From contig CALFGH010000007.1 of NCBI GenBank assembly GCA_937958315.1, positions 1 to 9,067 on the forward strand: a DNA stretch of 9,067 nt, written 5' to 3'. This DNA comes from an uncultured Collinsella sp. Its GTDB lineage: Bacteria > Actinomycetota > Coriobacteriia > Coriobacteriales > Coriobacteriaceae. Shown piece after piece: positions 1 through 5,436 of this stretch. The notes below the pieces were generated by a model, which worked only from the letters and a program-made list of their open reading frames with translations, did no database searches and was not told the DNA's origin. A program made the translations under genes and the position numbers. How positions within the stretch are numbered: position 1 is the stretch's first letter; every line of letters begins with the position of its first letter.

Positions 1-527
1 TCGGCGTTCGCGGCGGCTACGGCCTCGTGCGGGTCCTTACCCTCGGCCTCGGCGCGCATGCCCAGCACCAGGTTGCGCAGGCCCGTGACCGTACCGTCCA
101 CATCGGGAGCGGGCTGGTCGGCATGCAGATAGGCCCAATCCATCATAAAGGTCGCCGAAGACAGCGCGCCGATGGCCAGCGCGTCATCGGGACACGAAAG
201 CTCAACCTCAAAGACACGCTCATCGTGCTCGCTTACGCGGGTGCGGCCGCACGAAATGCTGCCAGCGAGACCGGTCTCGTTCATGAGCTCGACCGTCACG
301 TGCTCCAGCAGATGGCAAAGCTCGGTCTGGCCCATGCAGTCCTGGAACTCGCGACCGGAATCGCCCAAGCACAGATGCTTGGCAATCGCAGGTACCAGGT
401 AGTACACGCGCGCCGTGGCCTCGATGTCCTCCGAGGTCATAAGCGGCATGCCGGGGTTCACCAGCACGTGCGCGCAGATCTTGTCCTCGCTGACGGTGAC
501 CTTAAGGATGTTGAACAGGCCTGCCAT
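1..527 (-). CDS. Partial protein, cyanophycin-synthetase N-terminal-domain-like (3' end outside window)
   Basis: The frame is open from the ATG at 527-525 to the window edge (175 codons plus two bases), so the C-terminus is missing. An SD-like AGGGGAG lies a few bases upstream of the ATG, and the preceding gene stops 24 nt upstream, so co-transcription is likely. The protein begins MAGLFNILKV. It is soluble-looking, with no signal peptide or clear membrane segment. Residues 71-81 (LLEHVTVEL) followed by GRTR at 94-97 resemble the conserved EHVxLEL...GRTR block of the N-terminal domain of cyanophycin synthetase (CphA), the domain that precedes its ATP-grasp and Mur-ligase modules. The stretch at 149-175 could be the linker to such a module or the tail of a short stand-alone protein; the window cannot decide. 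The coding call is firm. The family link rests on motif memory and is tentative. No reaction is assigned. Confidence 0.8.
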   Translation of the reverse strand, partial: MAGLFNILKVTVSEDKICAHVLVNPGMPLMTSEDIEATARVYYLVPAIAKHLCLGDSGREFQDCMGQTELCHLLEHVTVELMNETGLAGSISCGRTRVSEHDERVFEVELSCPDDALAIGALSSATFMMDWAYLHADQPAPDVDGTVTGLRNLVLGMRAEAEGKDPHEAVAAANA

Positions 528-551
528 AACTCTCCCCTACTCTTCCTTGCC

Positions 552-1925
552 CTACTCGTCGCCGTCGTGCGGGTCCGCAGAGCCCGTACCCGGCGCCGTC
601 GGCTTATCCGCCGAAGACTCGGAATCCTTCTTATCGGTTTCGGCCGGAGCGATCACGCGAATGAGCGAGATGCGCTGGCCACGCATCGACTGTACCTTGA
701 ACTTGTACCCCGCGACCTCAAACACCTCTCCGATGTCGGGCACCGAGTCGCAAAGCTCCAAAATCCAGCCGGCGATGGTCTCATAATCATCGCTTTCCTC
801 GAGCGGCCAACCAAGGTCAATCGCGTCATCGCACGAAAAACGCCCATCGACAAGCCACTCGCGGCGCGAAAGGCGCGTGAGGTACTTGTTGTCGGGGTCA
901 AACTCGTCCTCGATCTCGCCCACGATCTCCTCGACGATGTCCTCGATGGTGATGATGCCGGCCGTGCCACCGTACTCGTCCACGACCACTACGATCTGGT
1001 CGTGCGAGGTCTGCATCTCGGACAGCAGCGGCAGGATGTCCTTGGTGTCGGGCACAAAGGTGGCGTCGCGCAAAAAGTCGGCGATGGGCTGGTCGCCCTT
1101 GCCGTCGAGCGAAGGCTGGATCAGGTCCTTGATGTGCGCGATGCCGGCGACGTTGTCGGGATCCTCGTGATAGACGGGGATGCGGCTAAAGCCGGTCTGG
1201 CGCATGGCGGACAGCACGTCGGCGACCGTCTCGTCGTCCTCGCACATGGTGGTGTCCACGCGCGGCACCATAACCTCGCGGGCAACGGTGTCGCCCAGGT
1301 CGAAGATCTCGTGGATCATGCGCTTTTCCTCGTCGAGCAGATCATCCTGCTCCGAGACCATGTACTTGATCTCTTCCTCCGAGACGTTCTGGCGGTCGTC
1401 GGCGCTCTTGATGCGCAGGATGCGGGCCAGGCCGTCGGAGCAGGCACCGGTCAGCCACACGAGCGGGCGGGCGATCTTTTGGAACACGGAGAGCGGTCCC
1501 ACGACCTGCTTGGATACGCCTTCGGCATTAGCCAGGCCGATGCGCTTGGGCACAAGCTCGCCAACCACGATGGACACGAAGGCGACGGCGACGGTGATGA
1601 TGACCGGCGCCAGGCCGCGCGCGATGGCGGAAAGCGGCGCGATGCCAAAGCTCATGAGCCACGTGGCAAGCGGGTCGGACAGGCTCGTCGAGGCGACGGC
1701 GGACGAGGCGAAGCCCACGAGCGTGATGGCGACCTGGATGGTGGCGAGCAGCTGGTCGGAGTCGGCGGCCAGCTTAATGGCGCGCTCGGCGCGCTTGTCG
1801 CCTTCCTCGGCATCGTGCTCCAACACGGCGCGCTTAGCCGTGGTGAGCGCCATCTCGGACATGGAGAAGTAGCCGTTGATGAGGGTTAAAACGAGGGTAG
1901 TGATAAGGGAGATGGTTATGTCCAT
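552..1925 (-). CDS. CNNM/CorC (HlyC/TlyC) family transporter-like protein with CBS pair
   Basis: This 457-residue integral membrane protein belongs to the family often named hemolysin C or CorC. Members are implicated in Mg2+/Co2+ homeostasis; true hemolysin activity is doubtful. Residues 1-about 185 form the DUF21/CNNM membrane domain: hydrophobic helices near 3-25, 62-85 and 100-122, with the typical (N)GYFSMSEMAL and GELVPKRIGL (122-131) motifs. A Bateman module of two CBS domains follows at about 216-340, including VMVPRVD and the hallmark DEYGGTAGIITIEDI...EEIVGEI (316-338), the likely adenine-nucleotide-binding site. A CorC_HlyC domain covers about 348-425. The tail (430-457) is polar and disordered. 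Length fits the family. The best SD (GGAGG, complement of 1941-1945) is 15 nt from the ATG, rather far, but no closer start exists upstream and the first helix begins at once. A weak promoter could lie in 1926-2032. The metal substrate is not determinable. Confidence 0.95.
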   Translation of the reverse strand: MDITISLITTLVLTLINGYFSMSEMALTTAKRAVLEHDAEEGDKRAERAIKLAADSDQLLATIQVAITLVGFASSAVASTSLSDPLATWLMSFGIAPLSAIARGLAPVIITVAVAFVSIVVGELVPKRIGLANAEGVSKQVVGPLSVFQKIARPLVWLTGACSDGLARILRIKSADDRQNVSEEEIKYMVSEQDDLLDEEKRMIHEIFDLGDTVAREVMVPRVDTTMCEDDETVADVLSAMRQTGFSRIPVYHEDPDNVAGIAHIKDLIQPSLDGKGDQPIADFLRDATFVPDTKDILPLLSEMQTSHDQIVVVVDEYGGTAGIITIEDIVEEIVGEIEDEFDPDNKYLTRLSRREWLVDGRFSCDDAIDLGWPLEESDDYETIAGWILELCDSVPDIGEVFEVAGYKFKVQSMRGQRISLIRVIAPAETDKKDSESSADKPTAPGTGSADPHDGDE

Positions 1926-2032
1926 CGGGAGTTTCTCGAACCTCCAAGATTCGGGACGTTAGGGTAAAACGTTGATGGCGGATAGGGCAATTGCGCTGGC
2001 GACCGAGCGGGGCACGGGCGCTGGCGTGGTCG

Positions 2033-2716
2033 CTAGATTACGAAGAGGATCACCGCCATGAACTGGAAGATGCTGCCGGCGAGCACCCACAGGTGAAACA
2101 CGCTGTGCAGGTAGCGCACGTTTTTGGCGATATAGAACGGCACGCCCGCGGTGTAGCACACGCCGCCGACGGCGAGCAGGGCAAGCGCCACAGGGTTGAG
2201 CAGTGCCACAAGTTCGGGCAGCTTAAAGACAACGAGCCAGCCCATCAGCAGGTAGACCAGGCCACTTACCCAGTGCGGTTGACGCTCGCGCATAAAGCAC
2301 TCGAGGGCGATGCCGATAATGGCGATGGCCCATACGGCAAAGAACAGCATAGGACCGCCGTCGTTTGCGAGCGTGATGAGACAAAACGGCGTATAGCTGC
2401 CGGCTATGAGCAGGTAGATGCAGCTATGGTCGATGATGCGAAACACGCGCTTGGCGCGAGCGGGCTGAATCGCATGGTAGAGCGTGGAGGCAAGGTATTC
2501 GAGGATAATGCTGACACCATAGACAATCGCCGCGGCCATGTGGGCCGGGCCTCCGCCGCGCAGGGCGGCGAATACGATCAGGAGCACCAGACCCGCGATA
2601 CCCAGCAGGCAGCCGACACCATGGGTGACGGAGTTCATGATCTCCTCGCCCACCGTGTAGTGTGGAACGGCCGCGGTCTTGGGTCGCGGCTTAGAACTGT
2701 CGCTCGAATCGGACAT
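2033..2716 (-). CDS. trhA: Hemolysin III / PAQR family membrane protein TrhA
   Basis: This is a seven-helix membrane protein of the PAQR/HlyIII superfamily (bacterial YqfA/TrhA), linked to membrane-fluidity or lipid homeostasis. The superfamily includes zinc-dependent hydrolases related to adiponectin receptors. Numbering from the chosen ATG, visible motifs are EEIMNSVTHG (24-33), STLYH with His81, DHSCIYLLIAGSYTP with Asp96, and a C-terminal LHSVFHL with His204 and His208. His81, His204 and His208 are the expected metal ligands, so the site looks intact. The frame also opens at a TTG (2734), but that codon overlaps the SD GGAGG (complement of 2728-2732). The ATG at 2716, 11 nt after the SD, is therefore preferred, giving 227 residues. 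It is divergent from the hydrolase at 2903 and 107 bp upstream of the CorC-like gene. The family call is secure; the physiological role is inferred from the family. Confidence 0.95.
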   Translation of the reverse strand: MSDSSDSSKPRPKTAAVPHYTVGEEIMNSVTHGVGCLLGIAGLVLLIVFAALRGGGPAHMAAAIVYGVSIILEYLASTLYHAIQPARAKRVFRIIDHSCIYLLIAGSYTPFCLITLANDGGPMLFFAVWAIAIIGIALECFMRERQPHWVSGLVYLLMGWLVVFKLPELVALLNPVALALLAVGGVCYTAGVPFYIAKNVRYLHSVFHLWVLAGSIFQFMAVILFVI

Positions 2717-2751
2717 GCCGGTTACATCCTCCAACGTAAAGAGTTCTCAAC

Positions 2752-2781
2752 ACTATATCAAAGCGTCTAGGTACGTGCGAA
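2752..2781 (-). promoter_or_regulatory. Predicted sigma70-like promoter of trhA
   Basis: Read on the minus strand, -35 TTCGCA (complement of 2776-2781) is 18 nt from -10 TATAGT (complement of 2752-2757), matching consensus at 4/6 and 5/6. Transcription would start near 2745, just ahead of the SD and ATG of trhA. An imperfect 15-nt palindrome, GTGCGAAATTTGCAC (2775-2789), covers the -35 and could be an operator. Prediction by eye only. Confidence 0.45.
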
Positions 2782-2822
2782 ATTTGCACCATACGCGACC
2801 CTTTGTTTACCCATTCTTTGCC

Positions 2823-2838
2823 TGTTGACGCATCAACG
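2823..2838. promoter_or_regulatory. Operator-like dyad 1 upstream of hydrolase
   Basis: GTTGA-N4-TCAAC, a perfect 5-bp inverted repeat, overlaps the -35 (2825-2830) of the rightward promoter. Its 15-nt form, TGTTGACGCATCAAC, recurs 45 bp downstream with only C-to-T changes. The shape suits a dimeric winged-helix repressor. MarR-family regulators such as MexR are known to bind GTTGA-type inverted repeats, but no regulator gene is in the window. Confidence 0.5.
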
Positions 2839-2853
2839 GCGAACGTCCATAAT
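2825..2853 (+). promoter_or_regulatory. Predicted sigma70-like promoter of the alpha/beta hydrolase
   Basis: -35 TTGACG (2825-2830) and -10 CATAAT (2848-2853) are separated by 17 nt and each match consensus at 5/6, making this the best promoter in the window. Initiation would be near 2860, giving a leader of about 43 nt that contains dyad 2 and the SD AGGAG (2890-2894). The -35 is embedded in dyad 1. A small dyad, AATGC-N4-GCATT (2851-2864), spans the expected start point. Confidence 0.6.
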
Positions 2854-2866
2854 GCGCTTGCATTAA

Positions 2867-2884
2867 ATGTTGATGTATTAACAT
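2867..2884. promoter_or_regulatory. Operator-like dyad 2 in the hydrolase leader
   Basis: ATGTTGA-N4-TTAACAT has 6 of 7 arm positions paired. Its TGTTGATGTATTAAC (2868-2882) matches dyad 1 at 12 of 15 positions, and all three differences are C-to-T. It lies just downstream of the predicted start point and 5 bp before the SD, where a bound repressor would block the promoter or early elongation. Confidence 0.5.
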
Positions 2885-2902
2885 CTTATAGGAGAATACC
2901 GT

Positions 2903-3868
2903 ATGGCTCAAAACGCACGTTCCCATCGAAAGCTCAAGATAGCCGGCATCGTTGCACTGGTGGTTGTCGTTGCGCTGCTCGGATTTGCCGGCAACTTTCT
3001 GTTTGACTTCGCGCTGAATCCCCAAGCGCCGTACACCATGAAGATGATGCAGGATAGCAAGAACGACAAAGAAGGCGAGCAGCCGGATGCCGAGGAAACC
3101 GAGGCGCGGGCGTGGTTTAAAGAGAATCGCGAGAGCAGCAGCCTTACCGCAGATGACGGAACCGAGCTCGCCGCTTGGTATTTTGCCGCCTCGGAGAACA
3201 CCCACGATTATGCCGTCTGCCTGCATGGATATACCAACGAGCCCATCGGCATGGCCCGATACGCCAAGCGCTTCCACGACCGCGGCATGAACGTGCTCGC
3301 GCCTGCCGCCCGCGCCCACGAGCGCTCCGGCGGCGACTATATCGGCATGGGCTGGCCCGAGCGGCTCGATGTCGTCGCATGGATTGGGCGGATCGTTCAG
3401 GCTGACCCCGAGGCGCGCATCCTGGTCTTTGGCGAGTCGATGGGTGCAGCAACTGCCATGAACGTCGCGGGGGAATCTCTGCCCGCAAACGTAAAATGCA
3501 TTATCGAGGACTGTGGTTATACGAGTGTTTGGGACGAGTTTTCTCTGCAGCTCAAGGACGTGTTCGGCCTGCCCAGCTTTCCCTTGCTCGATGTAGCAAA
3601 CTTGGTGTGCAACGTGCGCGCGGGCTACGACTTTCATAAGGCGAGCAGTGTGGAGCAACTCAAACACGCGACGGTTCCCATGCTGTTTATCCACGGCGAC
3701 CAGGACACCTTTGTGCCGTACAGCATGCTCGACCAAAACTATGACGCGTGCGCCAGCAAGGTCAAGCAAAAGCTCACCATCCATGGCGCCACCCACGCCA
3801 AGAGTGCGCAAGTTGACCCCGAGCTCTACTGGAACACGGTCGACGACTTCCTCGACGAGTATTTTTAG
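2903..3868 (+). CDS. Membrane-anchored alpha/beta hydrolase (serine hydrolase)
   Basis: This 321-residue alpha/beta-fold hydrolase, the only plus-strand gene, has an intact catalytic set. The nucleophile elbow GESMG holds Ser179; the acid is Asp268 in HGDQDTFVP (264-272); the base is His298 in GATHAKS. LHGYTNEP (107-114) supplies the oxyanion-hole HG. A basic start (MAQNARSHRKLK) followed by a hydrophobic stretch (about 13-35) indicates an N-terminal anchor or uncleaved signal, placing the catalytic domain outside the membrane. The polar segment at 46-85 is probably a linker. It resembles the bacterial family annotated alpha/beta hydrolase with prolyl-oligopeptidase- or lipase-like architecture; esterase, lipase, acyltransferase or peptidase activity cannot be told apart. 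The ATG is 8 nt after SD AGGAG (2890-2894). Two matched dyads around its promoter suggest specific repression. Downstream are a long palindrome and a terminator. Confidence 0.93.
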   Translation: MAQNARSHRKLKIAGIVALVVVVALLGFAGNFLFDFALNPQAPYTMKMMQDSKNDKEGEQPDAEETEARAWFKENRESSSLTADDGTELAAWYFAASENTHDYAVCLHGYTNEPIGMARYAKRFHDRGMNVLAPAARAHERSGGDYIGMGWPERLDVVAWIGRIVQADPEARILVFGESMGAATAMNVAGESLPANVKCIIEDCGYTSVWDEFSLQLKDVFGLPSFPLLDVANLVCNVRAGYDFHKASSVEQLKHATVPMLFIHGDQDTFVPYSMLDQNYDACASKVKQKLTIHGATHAKSAQVDPELYWNTVDDFLDEYF

Positions 3869-3905
3869 GCAAAAAGCAACGTCTGGGGCTTTATCTGACC
3901 CCCTA

Positions 3906-4037
3906 TTTTCGGAAGTATGCGACAAAATCTGGAACTGCCGACCAGACCGCAGTTTTACCAACAATTTATCAGGGGTTTTGTTGCCAAAAAATGTCGTGTG
4001 CTCGGCGGTCTCGAAATTTGCCGCATACTTCCGGAAA
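3906..4037 (+). repeat. 132-bp near-continuous imperfect palindrome (MITE-like or structured RNA)
   Basis: Bases 3906-3956 pair with 3987-4037 in one constant register without a bulge: 38 Watson-Crick pairs, 5 G-T pairs and 8 mismatches by hand count. After a one-base shift, 3959-3964 pair with 3978-3983, leaving a 13-nt loop (3965-3977). The outer 12 bp, CGGAAGTATGCG (3910-3921) and its complement (4022-4033), are perfect, and the arms extend to TTTT/GAAA. Strand is given as plus because a plus-strand RNA gains the five G-U wobbles, whereas only two A-C mismatches would become wobbles on the minus strand. It lies between the hydrolase stop and the terminator, so read-through RNA would contain it. 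It may be a miniature inverted-repeat element or a dispersed intergenic repeat. The 37 bases before it (3869-3905) hold only a weak GGGG/CCCC hairpin followed by TATTTT. Confidence 0.8.
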
Positions 4038-4072
4038 GCCGCCCGCGAGCGCTGTGCTCACGGGCGGCTTTT
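4035..4072. terminator. Intrinsic terminator, probably bidirectional
   Basis: A 13-position GC-rich stem, GCCGCCCGCGAGC (4038-4050) with GCTCACGGGCGGC (4056-4068), closes a 5-nt loop. AAA flanks one side and TTTT (4069-4072) the other, so it can end the plus-strand hydrolase transcript. The one imperfect pair is A-C on the plus strand and a G-U wobble on the minus strand, and a TTT run follows on the minus side, so it may also serve the converging DUF362 gene. Its first three bases overlap the right arm of the 132-bp palindrome. Confidence 0.85.
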
Positions 4073-4119
4073 GCTAACGTTGCGCTACAAAAGCGCTTGA
4101 TATGTCCAATGGACAGGTG

Positions 4120-5325
4120 CTACTTGACCTCGATGAGCTCGTACTTGCTCGTGCCCAGGCCGATCTTCTCGGCGTGCGCGATGCAGGTGCGCCAGTCGGT
4201 GTCGGGATGCGTGATGCAGAAGGGGTCCTTGGCCTGATCGCCCTCCAGATGCTCGTGGTTGTGCTCCATCTTGGCCGCGCTATCGGTAAGCTCGGTGTTG
4301 GGCAGCGGCTCGGATGCCATGACGGCATCGGCACAGGCCTGGTCGATGGCGACCGGGTCGAAGCTCGCGAACATGCCGATGTCGTTGACGATAGGCGTAT
4401 CGTTTTCGGGATGGCAATCGCAGTTGGGGCTGATGTCCATGGCAAGCGAGATGTGGAAGCTCGGACGGCCGTCGACAACGGCCTTCGTATACTCGGCGAT
4501 CTTGCAGTTGAGCACGTCGGCCGCAGCGTCATGGCCGGGCTTGATGGCGTCCTGGTTGCACACGCCGATGCAGCGGCCGCAGCCCACGCAGCGATCATGG
4601 TCGATAGCGGCAACGTGAACCGTACGGGTGTTGCCGTTGGCGAGCTCGCGCTCACGGGTGTCGTCAAACGAGATAGCGCTGTGCGCACAGACCTTTTCGC
4701 AGGCACGGCAGCCAATACAGTGCTCGGTCGCGACGTTCGGCTTGCCGGCGGCATGCTGCTCCATCTTGCCGGCGCGGCTGCCGCCGCCCATGCCCAGGTT
4801 CTTCATGGCGCCGCCAAAGCCGGCCTGCTCATGGCCTTTAAAGTGCGTGAGGCTGATCACGATATCGGCATCCATGAGTGCCCGACCGATCTTGGCCTCG
4901 CGCACGTACTCGCCGCCCTCGACCGGGACGAGTGCCTCGTCGGTACCCTTGAGGCCGTCGGCGATGATGATCTGGCAACCCGTGGCATACGGGGTAAAGC
5001 CGTTCTGATAGGCGGTATCGATGTGCTCGAGCGCGTTTTTACGGCTACCGACGTAGAGCGTGTTACAGTCGGTGAGGAAGGGCTTGCCACCCAGCTCCTT
5101 CACGACATCCGCGACGGCGCGGGCGTAGTTGGGGCGCAAAAAGCTCAGATTGCCCAGCTCGCCAAAGTGAATCTTGATAGCGACGAACTTGTTCTCGAAG
5201 TCGATCTGCTCGATACCGGCGTGACGTATGAGGCGCTTGAGCTTGTCGAGCTGGCTCTCGCGAGCATGCGTGCGCAGGTTGGTGAAGTACACCTTAGCGG
5301 GTGCTGCGGGTGCAGTTGCGGTCAT
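4120..5325 (-). CDS. DUF362 family iron-sulfur protein with two 4Fe-4S motifs
   Basis: This 401-residue cytoplasmic-looking protein belongs to DUF362, an uncharacterised Fe-S protein family. Diagnostic blocks are the long motif at 161-180 (HFKGHEQAGF then GGAMKNLGMG) and NCDCHPENDTP followed by GMFASFDPVAID (about 301-328). A ferredoxin-like insert carries two CxxCxxCxxxC motifs: Cys203, 206, 209, 213 and Cys246, 249, 252, 256. Both are intact and should bind two 4Fe-4S clusters. More cysteines (87, 117, 274, 302, 304) and a histidine-rich segment MEHNHEHLEG (353-362) could also bind metal. The likely role is electron transfer or redox chemistry; substrate and partners are unknown. The ATG at 5325 follows an SD-like GAGGGGA. 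It has a candidate promoter at 5368-5398 and is 108 bp beyond the ABC permease stop, so it is probably its own unit. Confidence 0.93.
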   Translation of the reverse strand: MTATAPAAPAKVYFTNLRTHARESQLDKLKRLIRHAGIEQIDFENKFVAIKIHFGELGNLSFLRPNYARAVADVVKELGGKPFLTDCNTLYVGSRKNALEHIDTAYQNGFTPYATGCQIIIADGLKGTDEALVPVEGGEYVREAKIGRALMDADIVISLTHFKGHEQAGFGGAMKNLGMGGGSRAGKMEQHAAGKPNVATEHCIGCRACEKVCAHSAISFDDTRERELANGNTRTVHVAAIDHDRCVGCGRCIGVCNQDAIKPGHDAAADVLNCKIAEYTKAVVDGRPSFHISLAMDISPNCDCHPENDTPIVNDIGMFASFDPVAIDQACADAVMASEPLPNTELTDSAAKMEHNHEHLEGDQAKDPFCITHPDTDWRTCIAHAEKIGLGTSKYELIEVK

Positions 5326-5367
5326 AGTTATATCCCCTCGGTCTATATGGCGTTACAGACATAGAGG

Positions 5368-5398
5368 ATGGTACCAGTTAAAGCAGAGTTAAAGTCAA
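5368..5398 (-). promoter_or_regulatory. Predicted promoter of the DUF362 gene with tandem direct repeats
   Basis: On the minus strand, -35 TTGACT (complement of 5393-5398) is followed after 19 nt by TACCAT (complement of 5368-5373), preceded by TGG and so an extended -10 of TGn type. The spacing is longer than ideal. Two exact copies of AGTTAAAG (plus strand 5376-5383 and 5387-5394) lie 11 bp apart between and over these elements, on one face of the helix, and could be a tandem activator or repressor site. Confidence 0.4.
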
Positions 5399-5407
5399 GT
5401 ACAGCGC

Positions 5408-5436
5408 CTAGTCATTGGGGACGTCCCTAACGACTA
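5408..5436 (-). repeat. Short hairpin repeat, copy 1, at the permease stop codon
   Basis: Plus-strand 5409-5436 is an almost perfect 28-nt palindrome; its left half is TAGTCATTGGGGAC, its right half GTCCCTAACGACTA, with two imperfect pairs. The last three bases are the stop codon of the ABC permease, so the hairpin occupies the end of its mRNA. CTAGTCATTGGGGACG (5408-5423) is identical to the start of copy 2 at 8916-8931, and CGACTA also recurs. No T-run follows, so it is not a standard intrinsic terminator. Confidence 0.7.

Noticed and set aside
27..1889. A 620-codon plus-strand open frame antisense to the CorC-like gene and gene 1
   Set aside because: It has Arg/His/Val-rich low-complexity translation with no recognisable domain, and lies opposite a clear CNNM-CBS-CorC protein; it is a GC-rich codon shadow.
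1926..2032. Possible promoter for the CorC-like gene (TTGCCC with a TACCCT-like -10)
   Set aside because: The -10 match is only 3/6, so it is not listed; transcription from the trhA promoter could also read through.
3885..3909. GGGG/CCCC hairpin followed by TATTTT after the hydrolase stop
   Set aside because: A four-base stem with a 10-nt loop is marginal; the real terminator appears to be at 4035-4072.
2807..3964. A 385-codon minus-strand frame opposite the hydrolase
   Set aside because: The complementary strand encodes a complete catalytic triad with a good SD and promoter; this frame has no motif and runs through the palindrome and the divergent promoter.
4082..4096. GCGCT-N5-AGCGC hairpin downstream of DUF362
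   Set aside because: A 5-bp stem without a T-tract is too weak to call a terminator, and the stronger stem at 4035-4072 is close by.
4103..4115. Perfect 13-nt palindrome TGTCCAATGGACA just after the DUF362 stop
   Set aside because: It is short, has no T-run, no second copy in the window and no promoter nearby; chance or a minor 3' structure cannot be excluded.
4102..5364. A 420-codon plus-strand frame opposite the DUF362 gene
   Set aside because: It mirrors the DUF362 reading frame and lacks any domain; the minus-strand product has two intact ferredoxin motifs.
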